A DNA stretch of 64,000 bases from Candidatus Accumulibacter affinis (GCA_016713625.1 JADJOT010000011.1:372001-436000); one strand, 5' to 3'. Counted from the first letter of the stretch, positions 43,924 to 54,792 are shown. The notes: generated by a model from the sequence alone, not told the origin. Numbers and translations: made by a program.

Positions 43924-44127
43924 TCACGACAGCCCGCGTTTCCGGCGACGATAATGCTTCACATCGCGGAAGCTCTTGCGCCCGACCGAAGACTGGCCGA
44001 GGTGAAACTCCTTGACCTCTTCGTTGGCCGTCAGATCGCTGGCTGCCCCCTCCATCACCACCCGACCGGTCTCGAGAATATAACCGAAGTCGGCGTGGCG
44101 CAGCGCCCTATTGGTATTCTGCTCGAC
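43924..44127 (-). pseudogene. C-terminal remnant of a LivF-type ABC ATPase
   Basis: About 68 residues reading VEQNTNRALRHADFGYILE and ETGRVVMEGAASDL, ending RKSFRDVKHYRRRKR. This is the end of a branched-chain amino acid type ABC transporter ATPase, from just after the H-loop region. The Walker A, signature and Walker B motifs are absent, and the sequence upstream does not continue the family. It marks a deletion or rearrangement. Confidence 0.72.
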
Positions 44128-44208
44128 CCCAGGGTGGGCCAACGGCAGCAGTTGCACCGCGAAGCCGTAGGCCCTGCCAGGCTCCTGCAGCACCGGGAGT
44201 GGCCAAGC

Positions 44209-45090
44209 TCACACAGACACCAGGACGTCACCTTGTGATTGGGCCAAAACATGTCTCGTAACGCAGCCGACGAACAGATCCTGGAGTGTGTTCTCTCCGT
44301 GCTTGCCCATTACGGTCAGGTCACAACTCAGATCTTGTTCCTGCTCGACGATGCGCCAGCATGGATCGCCGTGCAACACGACGTAGCGGGCGGCGTAAGG
44401 CGGCAGCCCAGCTTCTTCCCCCAATGCGTGCAGCTTCCGGATGGCCGCCTGCCTGGCAATGACTCGATAGTCATTGATGCTGTCTTCATCGACACCAGCG
44501 TATCGCAGTTGCCCTTCGAACGGCACGTCGAAAACATGCAACAACACGATATCAGCCTGCGGAGCGACGGCCCGAGCTTTTCCGATGGCGCGTAGGGACG
44601 AGGGCGAGAAGTCGACGGGTACGAGTAGTGTCCGATAGGGTTCATGAGCGGCCTGCTTGACAACGAGCATGGGGCATTTTGTTCCGCTGAGCATCCTTTC
44701 CGCAGTCGAACCCAGCAACAGGTTCAGGATGAAGCTCTCGCCGCGCGCGCCGCAGACGATCAGGTCCGCAGCCATCGCATCCGCTTCCCGCTCCAACTCC
44801 GCAAGCACCGAGCCAGATACCACCCGAGTTCCCGCAGACACGTCAAAACGCTTCCGTAACGCCTCGGCCAGTTCGTGCAGTTTCTCCTGCCCGGCATCGA
44901 CTAGCCGCTGTTCGAGGTCTTCCGGCGTTTCCAGCATGAGTTGCCGGAGTCTTTCCAGCGGCGCGAGGTTGGCCATGTGAAGCAAGTCCAGCGGCGCTCC
45001 GGTTTCGCGGCTCACCAGGGCCGCGCGCTCGACGGCATGGCGAGCCGGCGCGGAGAAGTCGGTAGCCGCAACAATGTGGTTCAGTTTCAT
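44209..45090 (-). CDS. Tandem universal stress protein (UspA family)
   Basis: 293 residues with two Usp domains, about 1-147 and 153-293. Domain 1 has the ATP-loop pattern GARGESFILNLLLGSTAER. Domain 2 has GKHGENTLQDLFVGCVTRH, where Cys replaces the usual Ser/Thr after the last glycine. Start choice is uncertain: the ATG at 45090 gives MKLNHIVAATDFS and has AAAGGA about 11 bases upstream, while the ATG at 45102 touches that site. It lies downstream of the Kef-type antiporter on the same strand, which suggests a stress-linked role. Confidence 0.88.
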   Translation of the reverse strand: MKLNHIVAATDFSAPARHAVERAALVSRETGAPLDLLHMANLAPLERLRQLMLETPEDLEQRLVDAGQEKLHELAEALRKRFDVSAGTRVVSGSVLAELEREADAMAADLIVCGARGESFILNLLLGSTAERMLSGTKCPMLVVKQAAHEPYRTLLVPVDFSPSSLRAIGKARAVAPQADIVLLHVFDVPFEGQLRYAGVDEDSINDYRVIARQAAIRKLHALGEEAGLPPYAARYVVLHGDPCWRIVEQEQDLSCDLTVMGKHGENTLQDLFVGCVTRHVLAQSQGDVLVSV

Positions 45091-45254
45091 TGTGGTGGTC
45101 ATCCTTTCCACTGGAATCGTTAATGACGGGAACAAACGGCCACCGCGCGGTCGGGCGCATCGTGTTCGACTGGCCGCCATGCACCCCAACTGGGGTCTCG
45201 TGCCCATGCGGCTTGCCATCGTCTCAGCCGTGGTTCACTCGCAGGCTTGCAACA

Positions 45255-46976
45255 TCATCCGTGGCCGGGTCCCTGGGCGCCCTGCTGGATGGCAAAACGC
45301 TCCAGAACATGGTTTGTCATTCCCTTGGCCAACTCTTCCTCACCGAAGAAGACCGTGCCGGTGCCATCCTGGCGCAACAGGAGCGACTCATCCTCGCTAT
45401 GCGTCCGCAGCACGATCTCTATGTCGGGGTTGAGCGTGCGCGCGGTGTCGGCCATGCGACGGACATTGAGCGGGTCCGGAGTGGCGACGACCAGCATCGC
45501 GGCGTCGGCGATATGCGCCTGAATCAACACCGCCGGTTCGGTGGCATCCCCTGAAACAGCGACGGTACCGTTCTTGCGCAAGTCTTCGACCAGTTCACGG
45601 TTCTGTTCGGCGACCACATAGGGAATGCCGCGAGCATCGAGCGCCCTGGCGATGCGCCGTCCCACACGACCATAGCCTACTAGAACCACCTGCCCTTCAA
45701 GGTACTTGCGCTCTGTACTCAGCGGCAGCTCCGCGTATGGGTCTTCCCGCCGCTCCAGGCGGCGAGCAAGTTCCGAGCGTCCGCGCAACCAGCGCTGCGT
45801 CGGGGCAATAGCGGCAAACAGCAACGGGTTCAAGGCGATCGAAATCAACGCGCCAGCAAGTACCAGGCTCATGCCTTCGGCGGGCAGCAGCCCGAGCGCC
45901 AAGCCAAGCCCCGCCAGAATGAAGGAGAACTCTCCGATCTGAGCCAGACTCACCGCAACGGTCAGTGCCGTGTTGAGCGGGTAGCGAAGAGCGATGACCA
46001 GGGCCAGCGCGGCGAGCGTCTTGCCGAGCACAATTATCGCGACCACACCCAGCACACGGAAGGGCTCCTCTGCCAGAATCGTGGGGTCGAATAGCATCCC
46101 TACCGACACGAAGAACAACACCGAGAAAGCATCGCGCAACGGCAAGGATTCTGTCGCCGCTCGGTGGCTGAATTCTGATTCGCGCATCACCATGCCGGCC
46201 AGGAACGCGCCGAGGGCGAACGAGACGCTGAACAGCCTGGCCGCTCCGTAGGCGATGCTGATCGCTGCAGCGACGACAGACAAGGTGAATAACTCGCGCG
46301 AGCCAGTACGTGCAACCTGCCACAACAACCACGGCAGCAAGCGACGGCCGGCCAGCAGCATCAGTGCGATGAAGGCCGTTACCTCCAGCAAGGTCAGCCC
46401 GATCGTCGTCCACAGCGGTCGGGCCCCGGCAACATCAGCGGTGGAGCCGCCCAGTGCGCCTGCCAGTGGCGGCATCAACACGAGAACCAGCACACAGGCC
46501 AGGTCCTCAACGACCAGCCAGCCAACGGCAATACGCCCGTTCATCGTGTCGAGCAGGCCACGGGCTTCAAGCGCCTTGAGCAACACCACGGTGCTGGCAC
46601 AGGACAGCGATAACCCGAAGATCAAGCCACTTCCCATGGGCCAGCCCCACCACCAGGTCATCGACATGCCAAGTACCGTTGCCAGGGCCATCTGCGCCAC
46701 CGCGCCAGGAACGGCGATGCGTCGTACCGCCAGCAGGTCACCGAGCGAAAAATGCAACCCGACTCCGAACATGAGCAGCATAACGCCGATCTCGGACAAT
46801 TGGGACGCCAGGTGCACGTCGGCGACGAAGCCCGGCGTTGCCGGGCCAATGAGAATGCCGGCTACCAGGTACCCGACCAGCGTCGGCAGCTTGATCCGAT
46901 CGGCGATGAAGCCAAGGAGCAAGGCCATGCCGAAGCCGGCGGCGACGGTGGTGATCAAGGGAATGTTGTGCTCCAT
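45255..46976 (-). CDS. Kef-type cation/proton antiporter (CPA2) with TrkA-N domain
   Basis: 573 residues. The first 390 or so form about twelve transmembrane helices of the Na+/H+ exchanger fold, including GYLVAGILIGPATPGFV and the ASTVVLLKALEARG segment. A cytoplasmic RCK/TrkA-N domain follows, with the nucleotide-binding GYGRVGRRIARAL near residue 428 and VSGDATEPAVL. It resembles YbaL/KefB proteins, which exchange K+ for protons. The 164-base gap to the usp gene leaves co-transcription open. Confidence 0.9.
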   Translation of the reverse strand: MEHNIPLITTVAAGFGMALLLGFIADRIKLPTLVGYLVAGILIGPATPGFVADVHLASQLSEIGVMLLMFGVGLHFSLGDLLAVRRIAVPGAVAQMALATVLGMSMTWWWGWPMGSGLIFGLSLSCASTVVLLKALEARGLLDTMNGRIAVGWLVVEDLACVLVLVLMPPLAGALGGSTADVAGARPLWTTIGLTLLEVTAFIALMLLAGRRLLPWLLWQVARTGSRELFTLSVVAAAISIAYGAARLFSVSFALGAFLAGMVMRESEFSHRAATESLPLRDAFSVLFFVSVGMLFDPTILAEEPFRVLGVVAIIVLGKTLAALALVIALRYPLNTALTVAVSLAQIGEFSFILAGLGLALGLLPAEGMSLVLAGALISIALNPLLFAAIAPTQRWLRGRSELARRLERREDPYAELPLSTERKYLEGQVVLVGYGRVGRRIARALDARGIPYVVAEQNRELVEDLRKNGTVAVSGDATEPAVLIQAHIADAAMLVVATPDPLNVRRMADTARTLNPDIEIVLRTHSEDESLLLRQDGTGTVFFGEEELAKGMTNHVLERFAIQQGAQGPGHG

Positions 46977-47056
46977 TCATCTTCCTTCACTGGACTGCGT
47001 GATGAAAACTGCCCCACCCGCTGTCTCGCCCTGTCCGATTGCGCGATACCCTGACC

Positions 47057-47390
47057 TAAAGTGGACACCGAAGTCAAGACAAGAATCAAGTCTGCTTAAG
47101 CTGGGCACTTGACTTCACCAGCAGCGACCGGATTCGGACCGCGCTTGCCTTCAAACAAGGTCCTGGCCTGCTCCTGGATCGCCTTCTTCCACTGCCCAAC
47201 CTGAACCGGATGGACCTCGTGTTCCCGGCCAATCTCGTTGATGGTGTTCACCCCTCGCAAGGCCTCCAGACCCACCTTCGCCTTGAACTCCAGGGTGTGC
47301 ACCTGCCGCGTCTTGGCTTCGCTCATCGCCTCTCATTCCCTATGACAGCACCTGGCTCAAACCACTGCCTGAACTCCTGGGACCACTTTA
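47057..47390. mobile_element. IS3-family remnant with matching ends
   Basis: The left end (47057-47066) reads TAAAGTGGAC inward. The right end, read inward on the other strand (47390-47381), is TAAAGTGGTC, nine of ten bases the same. Between them lies only an orfA-like frame; orfB with the DDE catalytic domain is missing. The 334-bp element is therefore a non-autonomous, internally deleted copy. I saw no clear target duplication. Confidence 0.6.
47096..47326 (-). pseudogene. IS3-type transposase OrfA, truncated
   Basis: 76 residues with the helix-turn-helix of IS3-family OrfA proteins (LEFKAKVGLEALRGVNTINE then IGREHEVHPVQVGQWKKAI). OrfA is normally about 90-100 residues and is followed by orfB through programmed frameshifting. 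Here the frame stops after GKRGPNPVAAGEVK and no orfB exists. Only DNA binding could remain. Confidence 0.75.
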
Positions 47391-47718
47391 CTTTTTGCCG
47401 AAAGTGATTGTGCAGCGCCGCTTCCCTGCCGTCGGTCGACTGCCCGGCAAGCTTCGACAGGCCGCCGCATCGTCACCGCTGACCGCCTGCGCCACTTCGG
47501 CGGCCAACGCGGCGGAGCCGCCAGAATCTGCATCGAACCATTTCCGGCAGAGCAAACGGCCACCAAGACCCTGACTCGCGGCACCAATTCGGGATAACTG
47601 GAATTGAAGACCGCATTGATCTGGGTTAGTATTCCGCGCGGCGAGGGGAAGGTCTTGTCAACACCTGGTCAATCTCTTTGAAACCGCGTCAACAAAACAA
47701 GAGTGGAGGATACAAAAA
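47391..47718. other. 328-base gap without a supported gene
   Basis: The left part (47391-47600) is GC-rich with no frame showing recognisable protein features. The right part, before yjcH, is more A/T-rich and should contain the promoter for yjcH-actP, but no -35/-10 pair is good enough to call. GGAGG stands 10 bases before the yjcH ATG. Confidence 0.5.
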
Positions 47719-48039
47719 ATGAGTAGTGTCATGTATGAGCGAATGCGGGTGAATCCCAAATTCCAGAAGCTGGTCAGCGAGCGGGGACGCTTCGCGTGGA
47801 CCCTGTCAGCGATCGTCCTGATCCTGTTCTACGGGTTCTTCATGCTGGTCGCCTTCAATCCCGGGCTGCTGGGACAGAAGATTGCCGAGGGATCGATGTG
47901 GCCGATCGGCTACACCATCCAGCTATGCCTGTTCGTCTTTTTCTGGCTACTGACGCTGGTTTATGTTCGTCGGGCCAACGGCGAATTCGATGACCTGACC
48001 GCGGACCTGATCAAGGACGCCCAGAAGGAGAAGCTATGA
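47719..48039 (+). CDS. yjcH: DUF485 membrane protein (YjcH type)
   Basis: 106 residues with two transmembrane helices (about 29-48 and 64-85). The N-terminal VNPKFQKLVSERGRFAWTL is typical of DUF485. The family nearly always stands directly before actP and is thought to help acetate transport, although its exact role is not settled. The stop overlaps the actP ATG (ATGA). GGAGG precedes the start. Confidence 0.92.
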   Translation: MSSVMYERMRVNPKFQKLVSERGRFAWTLSAIVLILFYGFFMLVAFNPGLLGQKIAEGSMWPIGYTIQLCLFVFFWLLTLVYVRRANGEFDDLTADLIKDAQKEKL

Positions 48040-49700
48040 TGCATCGACTGACCTCGGCCCTTACCCTGCTCGTCGCCTCCGGCCTGGCTTTTGCCGGACC
48101 GGCCATGGATGCAAGCGGCGCCAAGCAGGCCACCAACTGGCACGCGATCATCATGTTCCTGATCTTCGTCGCGATGACCATGGGGATCACCTACTGGGCC
48201 GCCGGCCGCACCAAGACCACCGCCGACTTCTATACCGCCGGCGGCGGCATCACCGGCTTCCAGAACGGCCTGGCGATCGCTGGCGACTACATGTCGGCGG
48301 CAACCTTGCTCGGGCTGACGGCGATGACCTACACCTCGGGCTACGACGGCTACATCTACATGCTGGCTTTTTTCGCCGGCTGGCCGATCATCCTCTTCCT
48401 GATGGCCGAGCGGCTGCGTAACCTCGGCCGCTTCACCTTTGCCGACATCACCTCGTACCGGCTCGACCAGGGCAAGGTACGGACGATGGCCGCAATCTCG
48501 TCGCTGGTGGTGGTGGTCTTTTACCTGATCGCCCAGATGGTCGGTGCCGGGCAGTTAATCAAGCTGCTCTTCGGTCTCGACTACAACATCGCGATTTTCG
48601 TCGTCGGCATCCTGATGATGGTCTACGTCACCCTCGGTGGCATGGTCGCAACGACCTGGGTGCAGATCATCAAGGCCTGCATGCTGCTTTTCGGCGGCAC
48701 GCTGACGCTGATTCTGGCCTATTCGCAGTTCGGCTTTTCACTGACCACCCTGCTTGAAAAAGCCGAGGCGGTGCACAAGCTCGGCCCGAAGCTGATGGCG
48801 CCAGGCAGCCTGCTGGCCGATCCGATCACCGCCATCTCGCTCGGTCTCGGTCTGATGTTCGGCACCGCGGGGCTGCCGCACATCCTGATGCGCTTCTTCA
48901 CCGTCGGCAACGCCAAGGAAGCACGCAAATCGGTGCTCTACGCCTCCGGCTTCGTCGGTTTCTTCTTCAACGTCATCTTCCTGATGGGCCTGTGCGCGGT
49001 CATCATCGTCGGCCAGAACCCCGACTTCTTCGAAGGGGGCGTCGTCGGTGGCAAGATCATCGGCGGTGGCAACATGGTCGCCATGCACCTGGCCAAGGCC
49101 GTCGGCGGCAACATGCTGCTGGGCTTCCTGGCAGCGGTGGCCTTCGCGACCATTCTGGCGGTTGTCTCGGGTCTGGCACTGGCCGGTGCCTCGGCGATCT
49201 CGCACGACATCTATTCCCAGGTGGTCCGCAAGGGGCAGGCCACCCAGAAAGAGGAAATCCGCGTTTCGCGCTATGCGACGGTCGGCCTCGGCATGCTGGC
49301 GATCGTTCTTGGCATCCTGTTCGAGAAGATGAACATCGCCTTCATGGTCGGCCTGGCCTTCGGTGTCGCGGCAGCAGCCAACTTCCCGGTGCTGATCCTG
49401 TCGATGTACTGGAAGGGTCTGACCACCCGCGGTGCCTTGTGGGGCGGTTACGGTGGCGTCATTTCTGCCGTCCTGTTCGTGCTTTTCTCGAAGTCAGTGT
49501 GGGTGGACGTGCTCGGCAACAAGGCAGCACTGTTCCCCTACACGCAACCGGCGCTGTTCGCGATGCCGATCGCGTTCATCTTCGCCTACATCTTCTCCAA
49601 GAGTGACACCGGCCCCCGCTCGAAGCTGGAGAAGGAGGCGTTCGAAGACCAGTACGTGCGCGCGCAGACCGGTTTCGGCGCTTCCGGCGCCAGCCACTAA
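48036..49700 (+). CDS. actP: Cation/acetate symporter ActP
   Basis: Sodium-solute symporter family protein of 554 residues for uptake of acetate and similar short carboxylates across the inner membrane. It has an N-terminal signal-like segment (LTLLVASGLAFAGPA), then about 13 helices, with GGGITGFQNGLAIAGDYMSA in the sodium/substrate region and YVTLGGMVATTWVQIIKAC later. It is coupled to yjcH and followed by a strong terminator. Acetate uptake fits an organism storing PHA. Confidence 0.95.
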   Translation: MMHRLTSALTLLVASGLAFAGPAMDASGAKQATNWHAIIMFLIFVAMTMGITYWAAGRTKTTADFYTAGGGITGFQNGLAIAGDYMSAATLLGLTAMTYTSGYDGYIYMLAFFAGWPIILFLMAERLRNLGRFTFADITSYRLDQGKVRTMAAISSLVVVVFYLIAQMVGAGQLIKLLFGLDYNIAIFVVGILMMVYVTLGGMVATTWVQIIKACMLLFGGTLTLILAYSQFGFSLTTLLEKAEAVHKLGPKLMAPGSLLADPITAISLGLGLMFGTAGLPHILMRFFTVGNAKEARKSVLYASGFVGFFFNVIFLMGLCAVIIVGQNPDFFEGGVVGGKIIGGGNMVAMHLAKAVGGNMLLGFLAAVAFATILAVVSGLALAGASAISHDIYSQVVRKGQATQKEEIRVSRYATVGLGMLAIVLGILFEKMNIAFMVGLAFGVAAAANFPVLILSMYWKGLTTRGALWGGYGGVISAVLFVLFSKSVWVDVLGNKAALFPYTQPALFAMPIAFIFAYIFSKSDTGPRSKLEKEAFEDQYVRAQTGFGASGASH

Positions 49701-49717
49701 GCAATCCGTTGCACCGA

Positions 49718-49756
49718 AAAGCCCTGGCGGAGCAGCAGCCCGCCAGGGCTTTTTTG
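49718..49756 (+). terminator. Intrinsic terminator after actP
   Basis: A long perfect stem (AGCCCTGGCGG with CCGCCAGGGCT, 9-base loop) is followed by six Ts on the plus strand, about 20 bases past the actP stop. It closes the yjcH-actP operon. Confidence 0.93.
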
Positions 49757-49931
49757 TGCCAGCCTCGCGCAGGGCGTCGCGCTTGGCGCACCTGCGGGCG
49801 CTTGTCTGGCCGACCGTTCAGACCGTGACGGCGGCGAGCTTGCTGAGTCGCTGACGCGACTTTCACATTAAAGTTTGGCGGTGATTTCCCGTAATGAACT
49901 GATCAGCAGAACGAACGATGGGAGTCCTCTC

Positions 49932-51299
49932 ATGCATCCTCAGCTCAGGCTTCTCGCCACCTGCCTGGTGGCCTCGCTGCCGGCGGTGGCGTCCGCCGCC
50001 TGGCAAGTGATCTCCGCCGAACCCGGCAAGCGCGTCGAGGTCGATCGTGCCAGCATCAGGAAGGACGAAACCGGCAAGACCGTGGCGCAAGGACGAGTCA
50101 TTCTCGAAAAGCCGATTGTCGATCCGAAAACGTCCATGTCGTATCGCATCGTGCAGGCAGTCAGCCGCTATGACTGCGGTCAGCGTAGCTACAGCACGCT
50201 GAAGCGAAGCTATTTCAAAGAGGAAGGAGAACTGCTCCGCGAAGAGGAGGTCAAGGTGCAGGTCGAGATGCCGGTACGTTCGGGAATGCTCGACGACAAA
50301 CTGCTGCGCGAAGTCTGCCGACCGAAAGCAGGGCCCGAGGCAGCGACGGCCGCCAGCCGCACCGCCGACCGAGTCAATGAAGCGACCGGTGAACTGCGCA
50401 AGGCCAACGAAGCGCTGCTGCAGAAGGAAGTCCGGCGCGCCAACCTGCAGACAGCGGCGGTCGAACGGGCCGATCCTGAAAGTAAGCCAACAGCGCTGGC
50501 CAGACCGGCAGCCCGTCCTGCCGCCCCGACGATGCTGCTGGCGACTGCGCCAGAGGCGCACCGCGCAGCCAGATCGCAGCCACCAAGGAGTGCTGACCAG
50601 GCAGCCACTGCCTACGCGCATGCGCAGATCCACTGGGCCTACGAGGGAGAAGGCGGACCGGAAAACTGGGGCACGCTGAAGCCCGAATATGCCACCTGCG
50701 CGATCGGCAAACGGCAATCGCCGATTGACATTCGCGACGGCTTGCGTGTCGATCTGGAAGCAATTCAGTTCAACTACGGCCCCTCACAGTTTCGTGTCGT
50801 CGACAACGGCCACACCATCCAGGTCGAGGTGGGCGGCAGCAGCATCAGCCTGCTGGGCAAGACCTACGATCTGGTGCAGTTCCATTTTCACCGTCCTTCC
50901 GAGGAACGGGTGAACGGCAAGTCCTTTGACATGGTGGCGCACCTGGTCCACCGGTCGGACGATGGCAAGCTGGCGGTCGTCGCGGTGCTGCTCGAGAAGG
51001 GAATCGAACAGCCGCTGATCCAGACCGTGTGGAACAACCTGCCGCTGGAGAAGAACGAATACGTAACGCCGCCAGGGCTGACCATCGACCTCGCCCAGCT
51101 GTTGCCGGCTGACCGCACTTACTACACCTACATGGGTTCGCTGACCACCCCCCCGTGCTCCGAGGGCGTGCTCTGGCTGGTACTCAAGCAGCCGCAACCG
51201 ATCTCGTCCGAGCAACTCGCCATTTTCGCCCGCCTGTACCGGCACAACGCCCGCCCGCTGCAGGCAAACTTCGGCCGCATGGTCAAGGAGTCGCGCTGA
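49932..51299 (+). CDS. Periplasmic alpha-type carbonic anhydrase with extra N-terminal domain
   Basis: 455 residues. A signal peptide (MHPQLRLLATCLVASLPAVA) directs export. Residues about 23-135 form a separate domain like the surface-adhesin/CNP1-type domains of beta-proteobacteria (WQVISAEPGKRVEVDRASI). A linker rich in Ala and Pro (about 135-235) leads to an alpha carbonic anhydrase domain with the zinc ligands H318, H320 and H337 and the TPPCSEGVLW motif near the end. The enzyme hydrates CO2 to bicarbonate in the periplasm. The ATG at 49932 has GGAG upstream. Confidence 0.9.
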   Translation: MHPQLRLLATCLVASLPAVASAAWQVISAEPGKRVEVDRASIRKDETGKTVAQGRVILEKPIVDPKTSMSYRIVQAVSRYDCGQRSYSTLKRSYFKEEGELLREEEVKVQVEMPVRSGMLDDKLLREVCRPKAGPEAATAASRTADRVNEATGELRKANEALLQKEVRRANLQTAAVERADPESKPTALARPAARPAAPTMLLATAPEAHRAARSQPPRSADQAATAYAHAQIHWAYEGEGGPENWGTLKPEYATCAIGKRQSPIDIRDGLRVDLEAIQFNYGPSQFRVVDNGHTIQVEVGGSSISLLGKTYDLVQFHFHRPSEERVNGKSFDMVAHLVHRSDDGKLAVVAVLLEKGIEQPLIQTVWNNLPLEKNEYVTPPGLTIDLAQLLPADRTYYTYMGSLTTPPCSEGVLWLVLKQPQPISSEQLAIFARLYRHNARPLQANFGRMVKESR

Positions 51300-51416
51300 T
51301 CCGCAGGCGCCGGCGCAAGAACACCGCCGGGATGGCGATCCGTAACCGCGCGCCGAATCGTTCGCCGCAAGCTTGCCGATCAGCGCCGCTCCCGGCTTGA
51401 TCCACAAGGAATGCCT

Positions 51417-52034
51417 TCACAGCACGTAGAACAGAATCGCGAAGTAGTGCGCAGCGCTGCCAGCCATCACGAACAGGTGCCAGACCCCATGCGCATGGCG
51501 CAGGCGAGTGTCAAGAACATAGAAAACGATCCCCCCTGTATACAGCAGTCCGCCTGCCGCAACCCAGACGAATCCCTCCGTTCCCAGCGCTTCCAGCAGT
51601 GGCACCAGCGCCGCCAGCACCGCCCAGCCCATGACGATGTAGATCACCAGCGACAGCGTGCGCGCTTCGCTACGCGGACGCATTTCCTGCAAGCCACCGA
51701 CCAGGGCGAGCCCCCAGACCAGGGCAAACAGCGACCAACCCCAGGGACCGCGCAGGGTGACCAGGCAGAATGGCGTGTAACTGCCGGCGATCAGCAGATA
51801 GATCCCCTGGTGGTCCAGCTTGCGCAGGACGTCCTTGGCGCGCCCGCGAAAGCTGTGGTACATCGCCGAAAAGGTGTACAGCAGCACCAGCGTTGCACCG
51901 TAGATCGAGACGCTGACGATCTTCCACGGGTCGCCGCCGTGCACGGCCAGGACCACCAGGACTACCGAACCGGCAAGCGCGAGGACCGCCCCGACCAGGT
52001 GCGTCCAGGCATTCAGTTTTTCCCCATGGTACAT
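51417..52034 (-). CDS. Hemolysin III family (PAQR-like) membrane protein
   Basis: 205 residues with about seven transmembrane helices. It begins MYHGEKLNAWTHLVGAVLAL and contains the family motifs AMYHSFRG, KLDHQGIYLLIAGSYTPF and the final SAAHYFAILFYV. These include the conserved histidines of the hydrolase-like CREST/PAQR superfamily. Function in bacteria is unclear; the hemolysin name comes from one Bacillus protein. The ATG at 52034 is chosen because the long in-frame extension lacks homology. Confidence 0.9.
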   Translation of the reverse strand: MYHGEKLNAWTHLVGAVLALAGSVVLVVLAVHGGDPWKIVSVSIYGATLVLLYTFSAMYHSFRGRAKDVLRKLDHQGIYLLIAGSYTPFCLVTLRGPWGWSLFALVWGLALVGGLQEMRPRSEARTLSLVIYIVMGWAVLAALVPLLEALGTEGFVWVAAGGLLYTGGIVFYVLDTRLRHAHGVWHLFVMAGSAAHYFAILFYVL

Positions 52035-52303
52035 GCCCGCCTTGCCTCGCTGGACTGCCCTGCTCGCCGTGAAGAGGCGCGCAAGAAACAGTAGATGGAA
52101 AAACACTCGCAGCCATTGTCCCGGAGTCGCGCGTCCGCGGTCAATGTTCGGTGCGAAAAAGCGCTGGAAGCCACTCGCTGCATCGCCAGAATACTCGCCA
52201 CAAGGACCGGCCGGCGAGAAATTCTGCGGGGCGGTGTCGCACCCCGCGCGTCGAGCCTTGCGCCGGTCGCTGTAGCGGTCGACAGTAACTGGGAACTGGC
52301 AGC

Positions 52304-53683
<1,380 letters not shown>

Positions 53684-53685
53684 GG

Positions 53686-54792
53686 TCAGACTTCGACGAT
53701 TGGCACGCGCCGCGCCAGGGCACAGAACAGCTCGTAGCTGACGGTGCCGGCAGCGGCCGCCACTGCGTCCGCCGGCAAGCCCGCACCCCACAGGACCACT
53801 GGACTGCCGACCCCGGCCGTGGGCAGATCCGTCAGATCGCAAGCCAGCATGTCCATCGACACGCGCCCCAGCGTCTGCGTCCGCTGGCCGGCGACGACGA
53901 TCGGCGTACCGCTTGGCGCATGCCGTGGATAAGCATCGGCATAACCGCAGGCGACGACACCGACGCGCGTCGGCCGTCGCGCAACAAAGCTACCGCCGTA
54001 GCCAACCCGTTCGCCGACGCCGATTTCCTGTACCGCGAGGATGCGGCTGTGCAGGGTCATCACTGGTCTGAGGTCGAAGCTCGCGGCATCCTGGTCGGCG
54101 AAGGGGCTGCCGCCATAGAGCATGATCCCCGGCCGCACCCAGGCCTGCGCGGTCTGCGGGTAACGCAGAATGGCTGCCGAGTTGGCCAGCGAGAGCGGCC
54201 ACGTCGCCGCCTCCGGCCAGCCGGCGGTGATGCGCGCCAAGCGTTCGAGTTGCCAGGTGATGCAGCGCTCGCCGTCGGCCGCGTCAGCTTCGGCGAAATG
54301 CGTCATCAGAGTCACCGGGCCGAGCGCCAAGGCCGCCGCCAGTGTTGCCAGTTCATGCCGTACAGCCGGCAGCTGCTCGCTGCTCAGGCCGAGGCGGTGC
54401 ATGCCGGTGTCGAACTTGAGGTAGATGGGCAGCGGCACGGCGGCATGGCGGAGCATCTGCAGTTGCTCGCGGCAATGCACGACCACGCTGAGTTCGTACT
54501 CGGCACAGGCGGCCAGATCGGCTACCTCGAAAAATCCTTCGAGCAGGAGGATCGGCTGGCGAATGCCGGCGTCGCGCAAACTCACCGCCTCTTCGATATC
54601 GAGCAGGGCAAAGCCATCAGCGACCTCGCCGAGCGCCGCCGCCGCGCGCAGCAGGCCGTGCCCATAGGCGTTGGCCTTGACCACGGCCCAAACCTTCGTC
54701 GCGGGCGTTTCGCGGGTGGCATATCGCTGCGCCACCCGGTAGTTGTGAAGCAGCGCTGCCAGGTCGATGCACGCTTCGATTGGACGCGGCAT
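53686..54792 (-). CDS. alr: Alanine racemase
   Basis: Pyridoxal phosphate enzyme of 368 residues that makes D-alanine for peptidoglycan. The PLP lysine is K39 in VVKANAYGHG and the catalytic tyrosine is Y265 in GERVGYGGSF. The family segment KFDTGMHRLGL is also present. The ATG at 54792 shares a base with the lysR stop (TGATG). Whether this is the biosynthetic or a catabolic racemase cannot be told here, as no dadA is nearby. Confidence 0.96.
   Translation of the reverse strand: MPRPIEACIDLAALLHNYRVAQRYATRETPATKVWAVVKANAYGHGLLRAAAALGEVADGFALLDIEEAVSLRDAGIRQPILLLEGFFEVADLAACAEYELSVVVHCREQLQMLRHAAVPLPIYLKFDTGMHRLGLSSEQLPAVRHELATLAAALALGPVTLMTHFAEADAADGERCITWQLERLARITAGWPEAATWPLSLANSAAILRYPQTAQAWVRPGIMLYGGSPFADQDAASFDLRPVMTLHSRILAVQEIGVGERVGYGGSFVARRPTRVGVVACGYADAYPRHAPSGTPIVVAGQRTQTLGRVSMDMLACDLTDLPTAGVGSPVVLWGAGLPADAVAAAAGTVSYELFCALARRVPIVEV

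Noticed and set aside
47357..47587. A 76-residue minus-strand frame beside the IS remnant
   Set aside because: No recognisable domain, Arg/Pro-rich shadow-like composition, and it runs across the right end of the element.
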